This document shows, in pieces, positions 41,504-56,500 of a DNA stretch of 64,000 bases (the stretch's first letter is position 1; every line of letters starts with the position of its first letter). The DNA is taken from the NCBI GenBank assembly GCA_964019135.1, contig OZ025264.1, positions 1,240,001 to 1,304,000 on the forward strand. Reading direction: 5' to 3'. The notes beneath the pieces were generated by a model. It was given only the letters and a program-made list of their open reading frames with translations. It had not been told where the DNA came from and did no database searches. The position numbers were made by a program, and so were the translations under genes. Source of the DNA: Arenicola marina (Eukaryota > Annelida > Polychaeta > Arenicolidae).

Positions 41504-44500
41504 CTACAAAGAAATGAATCATTTTGTGGCTGAGTGTATCACTTCACGGCAAATCCTATGTTTGTTTTGAGCATGTACAATGACGCAAATTAATGTATTC
41601 CGCAGATACATATACATATGTATATGGTCTGCTACATCAATGAAATGACTTACTCTGTCACTGTTACTGCGCATCTCTATCACTATTACTGCGCATCTCT
41701 ATCACTGTTACTGCGCATCTCTATCACTGTTACTGCGCATCTCTATCACTGTTACTGCGCATCTCTATCACTGTTACTGCCCATCTCTATCACTGTTACT
41801 GCGCATCTCTATCACTGTTACTGCGCATCTCTATCACTATTACTGCGCATCTCTATCACTGTTACTGCGCATCTCTATCGCTGTTACTGCGCTTCTCTAT
41901 CACTGTTAATGCGCATCTCTATCACTGTTACTGCGCATCTCTATCACTGTTACTGCGCATCTCTATCACTATTACTGCGCATCTCTATCATTATTACTGC
42001 CCATCTCTATCACTGTTACTGCGCATCTCTATCATGGTTACTGCGCATCTCTATCATGGTTACTGCGCATCTCTATCGCTGTTACTGCGCATCTCTATCA
42101 CTGTTACTGCGCATCTCTATCACTGTTACTGCGCATCTCTATCACTATAGGGCTGTACAGTTCTCGCGGGTTCTATTTCCGGTTTAGGTCTTTTGGGGAC
42201 CAACAAAAAAACACGTGCTCTTAGAACGAGTGCGCATCACGCTGGTGCCTTGCTGCAACTGCGTGACTCACACTCATTGTAGTCAACGTTTTAGTGTTGG
42301 GAACCGGCCGGCTGCGCGGTTTGTGCGTGAAGAATCGAGTGGGTGTCAAACTATTTTTTGTTTGCTTTGGTCCAGGCATGGCTAACTATAAAATCATTAT
42401 ATAATTAAAGATAAGACATTTATCTCTCCATAATGCATGTGGTCCGTTCGATGACACTGTTGGAAGCGTTGTATTTTGAGCCAAATCATCGATGTTTACA
42501 GTTCTACGACAAACAGAGCACCAGTGTCCTCACCTGCTCAGTCCATATAAGGAGCGTTGTTACGTAACCATAGATACCGCGCGCAGACACGCGCGTCATG
42601 ATGATTATTACGTCATGCGACATAGAAAACCCCGCGCAGCACATTAGATCGCCTGACACTGATAGTCACCCATGAGACAACCGCATTCTGGTTTATCAAC
42701 TGCCTAACCGCTCATATATTACATAAATCTACTCGGATGGTTATAATTCGGATATGCACATAACTTCAGTGGTTACTTGTGCTTCCAAGGACAGCTTTAG
42801 CCGATCTTGTGTGTGAGGCGAGTGAAGGCAAACAACCGGAAGGTAGGCAGCACGTACAGGCTGTTGATGCTAGGCATTGACGTAGAGCATAGGTATCCCT
42901 GTCTCGTGGGCTCTCGATAAGATCCCGAAGTGACTGTACAGCCCTATTACGGCGCATCTCTATCACTGTTACTGCGCAGCTCTATCGCTGTTACTGCGCA
43001 TCTCTTCGCTGTTACTGCGCATCTCTATCACTGTTACTGCGCATCTCTATCACTGTTACTGCGCATCTCTATCACTGTTACTGCGCATCTCTATCACTGT
43101 TACTGCGCATCTCTATCACTGTTACTGCGCATCTCTATCACTGTTACTGCGCATCTCTATCACTATTACTGCGCATCTCTATCACTGTTACTGCGCATCT
43201 CTATCACTGTTACTGCGCATCTCTATCACTGTTACTGCGCATCTCTATCACTATTACTGCGCATCTCTATCACTGTTACTGCGCATCTCTATCGCTGTTA
43301 CTGCGCATCTCTATCACTGTTAATGCGCATCTCTATCACTGTTACTGCGCATCTCTATCACTGTTACTGCGCATCTCTATCACTATTACTGCGCATCTCT
43401 ATCATTATTACTGCCCATCTCTATCGCTGTTACTGCGCATCTCTATCGCTGTTACTGCGCATCTCTATCACTGTTACTGCGCATCTCTATCACTGTTACT
43501 GCGCATCTCTATCACTATTACTGCGCATCTCTATCACTGTTACTGCGCATCTCTATCACTGTTACTGCGCATCTCTATCACTATTACTGCGCATCTCTAT
43601 CACTGTTACTGCGCATCTCTATCACTGTTACTGCGCATCTCTATCGCTGTTACTGCGCATCTCTATCACTATTACTGCGCATCTCTATCACTGTTACTGC
43701 GCATCTATCACTGTTACTGCGCATCTCTATCACTGTTACTGCGCATCTCTATCGCTGTTACTGCGCATCTCTATCGCTGTTACTGCGCATCTCTATCACT
43801 GTTACTGCGCATCTCTATCACCGTTACTGCGAATCTCTATCACTGTTACTGCGCATCTCTATCACTGTTACTGCGCATCTCTATCACTGTTACTGCGCAT
43901 CTCTATCACTATTACTGCGCATCTCTATCACTGTTACTGCGCATCTCTATCACTGTTACTGCGCATCTCTATCGCTGTTACTGCGCATCTCTATCGCTGT
44001 TACTGCGCATCTCTATCACTGTTACTGCGCATCTCTATCACTGTTACTGCGCATCTCTATCACTGTTACTGCGCATCTCTATCACTGTTACTGCGCATCT
44101 CTATCACTGTTACTGCGCATCTCTATCACTGTTACTGCGCATCTCTATCACTGTTACTGCGCATCTCTATCACTGTTACTGCGCATCTCTATCACTGTTA
44201 CTGCGCATCTCTATCACTGTTACTGCGCATCTCTATCACTGTTACTGCGCATCTCTATCACTGTTACTGCGCATCTCTATCACTGTTACTGCGCATCTCT
44301 ATCACTGCGCATCTCTATCACTGCGCATCTCTATCGCTGTTACTGCGCATCTCTATCACTATTACTGCGCATCTCTATCACTGTTACTGCGCATCTCTAT
44401 CACTATTACTGCGCATCTCTATCACTATTACTGCGCATCTCTATCACTATTACTGCGCATCTCTATCACTATTACTGCGCATCTCTATCACTGTTACTGC

Positions 44501-47500
44501 GCATCTCTATCACTGTTACTGCGCATCTCTATCACTATTACTGCGCATCTCTATCGCTGTTACTGCGCATCTCTATCGCTGTTACTGCGCATCTCTATCG
44601 CTGTTACTGCTTATCTCTATCGCTGTTACTGCTTATCTCTATCGCTGTTACTGCGCATCTCTATCACTGTTACTGCGCATCTCTATCACTGTTACTGCGC
44701 ATCTCTATCACTGTTACTGCGCATCTCTATCACTGTTACTGCGCATCTCTATCACTATTACTGCGCATCTCTATCACTGTTACTGCGCATCTCTATCACT
44801 GTTACTGCGCATCTCTATCACTGTTACTGCGCATCTCTATCACTGTTACTGCGCATCTCTATCGCTGTTACTGCGCATCTCTATCACTGTTACTGCGCAT
44901 CTCTATCGCTATTACTGCGCATCTCTATCGCTGTTACTGCGCATCTCTATCGCTGTTACTGCGCATCTCTATCAATGTTACTGCGCATCTCTATCGCTGT
45001 TACTGCGCATCTCTATCGCTGTTACTGCGCATCTCTATCGCTGTTACTGCGCATCTCTATCACTGTTACTGCGCATCTCTATCACTGTTACTGCGCATCT
45101 CTATCACTGTTACTGCGCATCTCTATCACTGTTACTGCGCATCTCTATCACTGCTACTGCGCATCTCTATCACTGCTACGGCGCATCTCTATCACTGTTA
45201 CTGCGCATCTCTATCACTGTTACTGCGCATCTCTATCGCTGTTACTGCGCATCTCTATCGCTGTTACTGCGCATCTCTATCACTGCTACTGCGCATCTCT
45301 ATCACTATTACTGCGCATCTCTATCACTATTACTGCGCATCTCTATCACTGTTACTGCGCATCTCTATCACTGTTACTGCGCATCTCTATCACTGTTACT
45401 GCGCATCTCTATCACTATTACTGCGCATCTCTATCACTGTTACTGCGCATCTCTATCACTGTTACTGCGCATCTCTATCACGGTTACTGCGCATCTCTAT
45501 CACTGTTACTGCGCATCTCTATCACTATTACTGCGCATCTCTATCACTGTCACTGCGCATCTCTATCACTGTTACTGCGCATCTCTATCACTGTTACTGC
45601 GCATCTCTATCACTATTACTGCGCATCTCTATCACTGTTACTGCGCATCTCTATCGCTGTTACTGCGCATCTCTATCACTGCTACTGCGCATCTCTATCA
45701 CTATTACTGCGCATCTCTATCACTATTACTGCGCATCTCTATCACTGTTACTGCGCATCTCTATCACTGTTACTGCGCATCTCTATCACTGTTACTGCGC
45801 ATCTCTATCACTATTACTGCGCATCTCTATCACTGTTACTGCGCATCTCTATCACTGCTACTGCGCATCTCTATCACTGTTACTGCGCATCTCTATCACT
45901 GTTACTGCGCATCTCTATCACTGCTACTGCGCATCTCTATCGCTGTTACTGCGCATCTCTATCGCTGTTACTGCGCATCTCTATCACTGCTACTGCGCAT
46001 CTCTATCACTATTACTGCGCATCTCTATCACTATTACTGCGCATCTCTATCACTGTTACTGCGCATCTCTATCACTGTTACTGCGCATCTCTATCACTGT
46101 TACTGCGCATCTCTATCACTATTACTGCGCATCTCTATCACTGTTACTGCGCATCTCTATCACTGCTACTGCGCATCTCTATCACTGTTACTGCGCATCT
46201 CTATCACTGTTACTGCGCATCTCTATCGCTGCTACTGCGCATCTCTATCGCTGTTACTGCGCATCTCTATCACTGTTACTGCGCATCTCTATCACTGTTA
46301 CTGCGCATCTCTATCACTGTTACTGCGCATCTCTATCACTGTTACTGCGCATCTCTATCACTGTTACTGCGCATCTCTATCGCTGTTACTGCGCATCTCT
46401 ATCACTGTTACTGCGCATCTCTATCACTGTTACTGCGCATCTCTATCACTGCTACTGCGCATCTCTATCACTGTTACTGCGCATCTCTATCACTGCTACT
46501 GCGCATCTCTATCACTGTTACTGCGCATCTCTATCACTGTTACTGCGCATCTCTATCACTGCTACTGCGCATCTCTATCGCTGTTACTGCGCATCTCTAT
46601 CACTGTTACTGCGCATCTCTATCACTGTTACTGCGCATCTCTATCACTGCTACTGCGCATCTCTATCACTGTTACTGCGCATCTCTATCACTGTTACTGC
46701 GCATCTCTATCACTGCTACTGCGCATCTCTATCACTGTTACTGCGCATCTCTATCACTGTTACTGCGCATCTCTATCACTGTTACTGCGCATCTCTATCG
46801 CTGTTACTGCGCATCTCTATCACTGTTACTGCGCATCTCTATCACTGTTACTGCGCATCCCTATCACTGCTACTGCGCATCTCTATCACTGTTACTGCGC
46901 ATCTCTATCACTGCTACTGCGCATCTCTATCACTGCTACTGCGCATCTCTATCACTGTTACTGCGCATCTCTATCACTATTACTGCGCATCTCTATCGCT
47001 GTTACTGCGCATCTCTATCACTGCTACTGCGCATCTCTATCGCTGTTACTGCGCATCTCTATCACTGTTACTGCGCATCTCTATCACTGTTACTGCGCAT
47101 CTCTATCACTGCTACTGCGCATCTCTATCACTGTTACTGCGCATCTCTATCACTGTTACTGCGCATCTCTATCACTGCTACTGCGCATCTCTATCACTGC
47201 TACTGCGCATCTCTATCACTGTTACTGCGCATCTCTATCACTGTTACTGCGCATCTCTATCGCTGTTACTGCGCATCTCTATCATTATTACTGCCCATCT
47301 CTATCACTGTTACTGCGCATCTCTATCGCTGTTACTGCGCATCTCTATCATGGTTACTGCGCATCTCTATCGCTGTTACTGCGCATCTCTATCACTGTTA
47401 CTGCGCATCTCTATCACTGTTACTGCGCATCTCTATCACTGTTACTGCGCATCTCTATCACTATTACGGCGCATCTCTATCACTGTTACTGCGCATCTCT

Positions 47501-50500
47501 ATCACTGTTACTGCGCATCTCTATCGCTGTTACTGCGCATCTCTTCGCTGTTACTGCGCATCTCTATCACTGTTACTGCGCATCTCTATCACTGTTACTG
47601 CGCATCTCTATCACTGTTACTGCGCATCTCTATCACTGTTACTGCGCATCTCTATCACTGTTACTGCGCATCTCTATCACTATTACTGCGCATCTCTATC
47701 ACTGTTACTGCGCATCTCTATCACTGTTACTGCGCATCTCTATCACTGTTACTGCGCATCTCTATCGCTGTTACTGCGCATCTCTATCACTGTTACTGCG
47801 CATCTCTATCACTATTACTGCGCATCTCTATCACTGTTACTGCGCATCTCTATCGCTGTTACTGCGCATCTCTATCACTGTTAATGCGCATCTCTATCAC
47901 TGTTACTGCGCATCTCTATCACTGTTACTGCGCATCTCTATCACTATTACTGCGCATCTCTATCATTATTACTGCCCATCTCTATCACTGTTACTGCGCA
48001 TCTCTATCGCTGTTACTGCGCATCTCTATCACTGTTACTGCGCATCTCTATCACTGTTACTGCGCATCTCTATCACTATTACTGCGCATCTCTATCACTG
48101 TTACTGCGCATCTCTATCACTGTTACTGCGCATCTCTATCACTATTACTGCGCATCTCTATCACTGTTACTGCGCATCTCTATCGCTGTTACTGCGCATC
48201 TCTATCGCTGTTACTGCGCATCTCTATCACTATTACTGCGCATCTCTATCACTGTTACTGCGCATCTATCACTGTTACTGCGCATCTCTATCACTGTTAC
48301 TGCGCATCTCTATCGCTGTTACTGCGCATCTCTATCGCTGTTACTGCGCATCTCTATCACTGTTACTGCGCATCTCTATCACTGTTACTGCGCATCTCTA
48401 TCACTGTTACTGCGCATCTCTATCACTGTTACTGCGCATCTCTATCACTGTTACTGCGCATCTCTATCACTGTTACTGCGCATCTCTATCGCTGTTACTG
48501 CGCATCTCTATCACTGTTACTGCGCATCTCTATCACTGTTACTGCGCATCTCTATCACTATTACTGCGCATCTCTATCAATGTTACTGCGCATCTCTATC
48601 ACTGTTACTGCGCATCTCTATCACTGTTACTGCGCATCTCTATCACTATTACTGCGCATCTCTATCGCTGTTACTGCGCATCTCTATCGATGTTACTGCG
48701 CATCTCTATCACTGTTACTGCGCATCTCTATCGCTGTTACTGCGCATCTCTATCACTGTTACTGCGCATCTCTATTACTGTTACTGCGCATCTCTATCAC
48801 TGTTACTGCGCATCTCTATCACTGTTACTGCGCATCTCTATCACTATTACTGCGTATCTCTATCGCTGTTACTGCGCATCTCTATCCCTGTTACTGCGCA
48901 TATCTATCGCTGTTACTGCGCATCTCTATCACTGTTACTGCGCATATATATCACTGTTACTGCGCATCTCTATCACTATTACTGCGCATCTCTATCACTG
49001 TTACTGCGCATCTCTATCACTGTTACTGCGCATCTCTATCACTGTTACTGCGCATCTCTATCACTGTTACTGCGCATCTCTATCGCTGTTACTGCGCATC
49101 TCTATCACTGTTACTGCGCATATCTATCACTGTTACTGCGCATCTCTATCACTATTACTGCGCATCTCTATCACTGTTACTGCGCATCTCTATCACTGTT
49201 ACTGCGCATCTCTATCACTGTTACTGCGCATCTCTATCACTGTTACTGCGCATCTCTATCACTGTTACTGCGCATCTCTATCACTATTACTGCGCATCTC
49301 TATCGCTGTTACTGCGCATCTCTATCACTGTTACTGCGCATCTCTATCACTGTTACTGCGCATCTCTATCACTGTTACTGCGCATCTCTATCACTGTTAC
49401 TGCGCATCTCTATCGCTGTTACTGCGCATCTCTATCACTATTACTGCGCATCTCTATCGCTGTTACTGCGCATCTCTATCACTGTTACTGCGCATCTCTA
49501 TCGCTGTTACTGCGCATCTCTATCACTGTTACTGCGCATCTCTATCACTGTTACTGCGCATCTCTATCACTGTTACTGCGCATCTCTATCACTATTACTG
49601 CGCATCTCTATCGCTGTTACTGCGCATCTCTATCACTGTTACTGCGCATATCTATCACTGTTACTGCGCATATCTATCACTGTTACTGCGCATCTCTTAT
49701 CACTTCGCTTCAGCATGAGACCCTCAAGTAAATCTCCTTCAGTACATCATATACAGACTGAAACTAGGCTGACGTCGCTCAACGTTAACTTGCATTTATA
49801 CGTTGACCATGACATACATTAATATCTGGACCATGAACTATATATTTATATCTTCACCATGAATAACATCTTGACTATGACAACATCATGCAATTTTCTG
49901 TTCCCTACTTCAAAAACTAAAAGCTGTACCTGAAAAATCTTTGCGTCTCTCATCAGCTTCTCTGCTGGGTATTCTGTGTTGAAGCCGTTCCCTCCGAATA
50001 TCTGCATAACAATGATAGTATGGACCACGTCACACATTACTACACCCAAATAGTCTGAAATTGCGCGACAAATACATCTGTGTTAGTCATACATATCAAG
50101 GGGAATCTAACATGCCCCCAGGTATTTAATCTACCTGAAGTATTTCCAGGTATTTCCCTTCTTTTTTAAATGTTTAGTAGTTAAATCTTTTTGAACGCAA
50201 GTTTGTGAATTTGTAAATACTAACTCATGTGAACAATTACGCATAACAAACGTCGATGTCTTTGTTCATAATAAGAAAGTATGACAAGTTTATGTAATAA
50301 GCTCATATTAATATACGCGAATCGGCATATTTATACTAAGAAAAATATAATGATATCCCGCGTCCCTCTAAACAAAGTTTAGAATGTGAAAAATACAGAA
50401 TGATATTAAATGGCCACCACTCTGACTTTAACGATATATTTCAGCATTTTTATTTGTTATATAAATGATTTCATGTATAAATATAGGTGACTATCATATG

Positions 50501-53500
50501 TATAGCGAATGCATGTGACCAGTGTTGTATCAATGCATAATTGTGCTGAACCAAATTAATTAACTTCAGTAAATAATAAAAATAAAAAACGTGTTTGTCC
50601 TAAATCGTTATTCAAGCAAAATAGGAGATTAATCACTAGCCAAAAAACTGTAGAGTTTGTGGGGATAAAATCTAGTACGCATAGTTTTGGCATTTTTAAA
50701 CGGTCATTTGTATCGACTTAGTCTTCACCTATGGTATTACATGTACATGTGTCAGTTGAATGACCATACCTTTATTAACTGTGTAAACACAAAACCTGTA
50801 TGAGAAGTGGTGCGTTTCTTCTGTCCATGAGTGTAGATATACATAGCTTGATTGGGGAATTATATTTTTACACTTCGACACAAGTTCTTTCACAGAGCCT
50901 AACACGCTAACCACCAGACAATTGGAGTGGCCCACCGCCGGTTGCCATCGATACTTCTGGCCGTCAGTGATACAACCGGTGGGTAGGGTCCCGGTGGCTT
51001 GTATTTACACCGCGACTCACGGCAGTGAGTCACACATTGCCTGGTAGCCTCGGCTAGACACATCACCCCGCGAAGTTCTCTCACAGGGGACCAAACCGGT
51101 CCCGCCGTTACACAATGAAGATATGGAGCTGGCGGTGAGACAAACAGACTTACCTGGACACAGTCGGCGGCTGCCTTGTTAGCCATGTCGGCGGCTGCCT
51201 TGTTAGCCATGTCGGCGGCGAAGGCCTTGGCGATGGACGCTCGGTAGGTGTTGGACAGTCCCTTGTCGGCTTCCCACGCCGAGCACAACGTCATCATCCG
51301 GGAGAGCTCCACGTTCATGGCCATCTCCGCCAGCATGAAGGACACGGCTTGGTGCTGCGGACGAGAGAGAAGCAGGGTGAGATATAGGTAACATGTACTG
51401 ATCTTTCCCTGACTCGAGAGATGCGGCTTGGTGTTGTGGACAAGAGAGGGCGGGGGAGATTTAGGTAAAACATACGGATCTTCCCCTTACAAGAGACATG
51501 CGGCTTGATGCTGTGGACAGTGGAGGGCGGGGGAGACATACTAACGGGTAAACTGTACTGATCTTCCCCTTACACCAGATATGCGGATTGGTGCTTGTTG
51601 TAGCCTGGCCCGGATACATATCAATGAGACGAGTCAGATAACAGGTAGATTCAAGTAAGGTTTTATTTCAAAACAGTCGTACATCACGACTGCCGAGTAC
51701 CGATGTAAAAGACGACAATAAGGCATCAGACGATCAGTCATTTCTTTGCCAGGGCGGTATGACAGTGTGAGGTTGAATCCCTGCAGGCGTAATAACATTC
51801 GTTCCAGTCTCGGAGGAGCTGCTGTGAGATTCTTCGCGTGTATCACACTGAGCGGACGATGGTCGCTCTCCACCGTGCAATCCACGCCATACAATAATGC
51901 ATGGAAACGCTCACACGCGAACACTAAGGCCAAAAGTTCCCGCTCGATATTGTCATATCGCTTTTAGGCGTCCGTCAAAGCCTTTGGTGCATATATGACG
52001 GGTCGGCCCACTTGCAGTAGCACTACTTGGAGCTGGAAGTTCATGTATGGTCTTCACCTTGGCTGGACCCGGATGAGCTCCATTACAGTCGTAGATTGTG
52101 CCGAAGAACTTAATCTGCGGGACACCAATCATGCATTTGGTGCTATTGAACACCAACTCTTCGCGACGTGCTATGTACATCAGATTCAGTAGGTTCCGTG
52201 GGTGGTCAGCCTCATCTCTGCCGTAAAAAATGACATAATCCACAATGCTTACTGTGCCACGCGTTGTTGGAACACTTACTGAGACATGACTGGTCCAAAA
52301 GGCAGTAAAAAACAGTATCTCCCGAAATGAGAGTTGAACGTGGTCAAAAGTTTGATTACTTCATCAAGACACTCCAGTATCCATTCATTGCGTCCAACAT
52401 GGAAACGAACGTTGCTCCATTGAGTTTGTTTATCATTTCTTCTACTGTCAGCGTCTTATTATATGTGCGCATAATTGCATTGTTGAGATCTTTCGGATCC
52501 AGACAGGTTCTGATCTGGCCTGATTCTTTCCGGGGAATGTGATACTTGAAACCCACACAGTTGGTTCAACAACCTTGCGAATGACACCCAAAGTCTCCAT
52601 TTTTGTCCCTTCCTTCTCTATCTCGTCCTCGTCTCGTTACAGCAGGTACGAATGGTGATACATGTGGATGTACTAGTTAAAGAACGAGCTGGAGTGCATT
52701 CGCCAAAATAAAGCACGAGACGCGATAGCGTCGAGTGGTTTATTTTGGGAATGCACGACAGCGAGTTCTTTAACGTACTTATAAAATGATTATAACAAGG
52801 CATGACATGTGCTCACGTTTGGACACAGGAATTGACTATTGTGTCAATTGCACTACCCGACGAATACACGAGGCACATTGTGGAAACAACGGTTCGTCAT
52901 TGTGAAGCCCCAGGGGGGAGGGTAGGGGTGGGAAGGCGTGGATGAAGTAGACATTTTGGAAGTCATAGCTTCTTAGTTTCGTAAAAAACATCGCCCCCTG
53001 AAAAGCGATATGACGGATATAATGAGAAATCGATAACTGTGGAATTTCCATATATTTTGATATTTCTGATCTAACCCCCGCCCCTTTGGTGCTTAACATT
53101 GACTTATGCATTCCATTGTTTGTCTTGAAATTGGCAAGTTCTGTCAACACCAGCCAACTCGGCTCCGCTCAGCTCAGCTCGACTGATTAAAACCGTGACA
53201 CTTGACGAGTCAATATTAACAACTGTTCTTTTGGCTAGGTCTGTTTTTCGATCCATTCTTCAAGATAATGAACACTTAAGACATAGGCGTGACGTCACAA
53301 TTTTTTTAAATTCTGGTGATATGGTTAGCTTTCCTGAATTCCCCAATGGTGTCGAACTGATCAGGATTTGTTGCTTTCAAGTCTTCCATCGTGGATATCT
53401 TCGTTTGATTTGTTTCCATTTCCAGCGCACAGTGAAGTGTTAACATGCGAAGATCTCGACAGCTAGGTAATCGTAAGATGGCTGGACCGTGAGCTTCGGC

Positions 53501-56500
53501 GACATGGAACACACAATCGTTCCAACTGGTGTCCTGAAATTGACATCTCAGAAATCCTTCTCCATCCAGCCACTTGGGAAACATCTGTCGAAACACACAT
53601 AGGGGCAGCACGTTGCCTTGTGCGCCCGTGTCAACCTTGACATAAAGATCCCAAGGTGAGGTGGGACGATACGGAAGTTGGATGTTGATTCTGGTGAAAA
53701 GTTAATCCCTTGAATCCGTTCGATCAAACGAGCTAATTTTAACATTGAGGAGGGGCGGCAGGGGGCCGGCACAGAGGGCCGGGGGGTCAGAGGGCCGGGG
53801 TAGCGCGTAAGACGCCGGCGTCGCTTCCCGAGGACTGACCTGAGCAATGACGGTGCCGAACGTCTTTCTCTCCATTGCGTACTTGGTCGCCTCGTCCAGC
53901 GCCCTCTGTGCCAGGCCCACAGCACCTGCTGCCACCTGGCGGAGAAAAATGGATAGCTATATTAGAGACTGACGAGACTGACGAAGCTCAATATTTCATT
54001 GCCATCGTCCTATTCGAGGGCGAAATATTCCGCCAGCTTCATGCTACTGTCCTATTCGAGGGCTTAATATGCGGCCGTTTCAAACTTTCAGACCCAGGTG
54101 CGAGGGGACATACCACAGGCATTCAGGGGTATGAACAGTAACATTGTATGCAATGTCGTGATGTATTGACGGTGATACGGTCATGCTACAATGCTAAGGG
54201 ATGGTGCTGTAACGTTACAATGCTATTGTGTAATTCTTCGGCAAGACAGTGTAATGCACATGTACAATGCACATGGTAATGTATATTTCCGTACAGCTTA
54301 GGCCATGGGCCCATGGTACAACACATTTACACATTATTTGGTAATAGTGCACAGCCATCTATAATCTTAAAACAGTGATACGTGTATGCTGCCAAGTTAC
54401 ATAGCATCTTGGCATTTTTAGTCTTCATTATTGTGTGGAAGTTAGCTCTGGTAACATCTTTGTCAGGAATACAAATTTTATATTTTGTTCATATATCACA
54501 GAATTGCGGACATTCTGTGACAAAGTGAAGCTCATCTCCTAGCACCTTTACATTCTGATTAAGACAATAATTGCAATATCTTTCCTCTCTGGAAACACGA
54601 CCGCGGAGCTTTTCTATGGGTAACTTATGGCTAGAATATCTTTGTTTGGCAAGTGCAGTCTCGTGTTTGTATATTGTGCAACATTGCAGATAAGATAACT
54701 CTAAGCGACACTTAAACTGTTGATAATGATCACGCTTTGAAAGACTGTCAACGTTATCGGACCATTCTTGTAATGATATATCAGATAAGCGCGGTTTAAA
54801 GTCAGATAAAAACCAATTAACTTTTCCCACACATGGACGGGATAGGTTTCCCCGACTTGCCCATAACTTTTCCCACACCAAATATCAGTTTGTGTTTAAT
54901 GCTACGGCCTCTGATTTTTCACTGGCCGTCCAATTTTCCCACGTAGTGAGTCCAAGACTGCCACAGTGAAATGAAGTATTGATCACGAGATTCTTTCCCT
55001 CCTAACCTAAATTCTATTTTTTTCCGACTGCTCCCTGGCCACAAAAAAAAATACTCATTTTTCTAGCTTGGAACCCTGTTTTCAAGATATAAGATGGCGG
55101 GCGCTTACACTGGGTCGTGTCAAGTCAAAGGCACCCATTGCAACCCTGAAGCCAGCTCCTTCTGCCTTCAACACGTTCTACAATATAAACACAATGATAA
55201 AGTGAATGCACAAATAATTGCAGGTCACGATGTTCAATAGCAAAATAGGTCTATTAGTAAACGACCAGAGAGACAAGAAATTAGCCGACCTTATTTATAT
55301 GCAAGGCCCACAATAGTGAGTTACTGGAATGAAAATGGCTTTCTTGTGGTGTTTCTACTTCGTTGGGCACGCCGAACGTTTAATTAGGAGAATGCGTGTC
55401 TCTCTCCGTGGACACAGCCAACGTTTAACCTGATGACGAGTGTCTCTACCTCTTTGGGGACGACGACATCCTCGAAGGTGATCCCTCTCGTGTCGCTGGC
55501 TCTCTGACCCATCATGATCTCCTGCAGAGGAGCCACAACATGCAATAGAATCCAGATTACCCAACGGCGAAGTGTATAACTGAACACAAACAGTATACTC
55601 CATCGCCGTTACTTTAAATGCGCAATAAAGCAGAAAATCACTTTGTTGGAGCGCAGAAGTATTGTCTATAATATTTTTGCTATATAAGCCTGATTAAGAG
55701 CGTATTTGGAGTATTCTCGTGACATACAGCTTGATCATCTGCCTGATCAATCCATCTAACATCTCTTGCTGTTGAAAGATATCTTGATGCCAACGAACAC
55801 TCTTGTGGCCGGGGTGTCGCTATGACGTCACGTGACCTACCTTCCTGCCGGGGGTCACGCCGGGGGTGTCGGCGTCGACGATGAACCCGGTGAAGGCCTT
55901 CCCGGCGGGCGCCTTGGGGTCAGCCTCGGTCCTCGCCAACACGAAGTACCAGTTGGCCACCCCGCCGTTGGTGATCCACATCTTCTGGCCGTTGAGGACG
56001 TAGCTGTCTCCTTTCTTCTCGGCCCTGGTCCTCACGCCGGCCACGTCCGAGCCAGCCCCAGGCTCCGTCACACAGTACGCCTAGGACACCATGCAGATAA
56101 CACGAGAAAGCTGAGGGAAGATGATGACCATGTACGTACTTCGATATATACATAGAGACACGTTACATTATTTGAATATTTTTTACCGTATATTCCTGCA
56201 TAAAAGCTTTCGGCGTAAGGAATAAAAACGCCAGAGCTTTGATTCCAGAAAATACGGTAATTACAGGCCTGTGATTGACCCCTCAGGAAAAAAATTGGGA
56301 TAAAGTAGGGCTACCTGAGGCTCAAAAGTAGGGGCAAAGGTCGGGAAAGGTAGGGACTCCAGGAAAAAAAGTAGGGCATTCTGATGAAAATTAGCTACGC
56401 CTTTTCTGCATATTTACTTTCCGAGATGACTTTTACTATTACCACAGGATAAAGCACTTATCACTTTGAGACCAGGCCAGATAACATGCATTGCGGTACC

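Noticed and set aside
41650..49705. CRISPR-like array
   Set aside because: The 22-bp units are contiguous with no unique spacers, in a eukaryotic intron.
42930..49718. 2,262-codon open frame (and 969- and 793-codon frames) on the plus strand
   Set aside because: It is the 22-bp satellite read in a phase with no stops. The repeated peptide has a 22-residue period only because three units make 66 nt. The array is intronic and antisense to acadm B.
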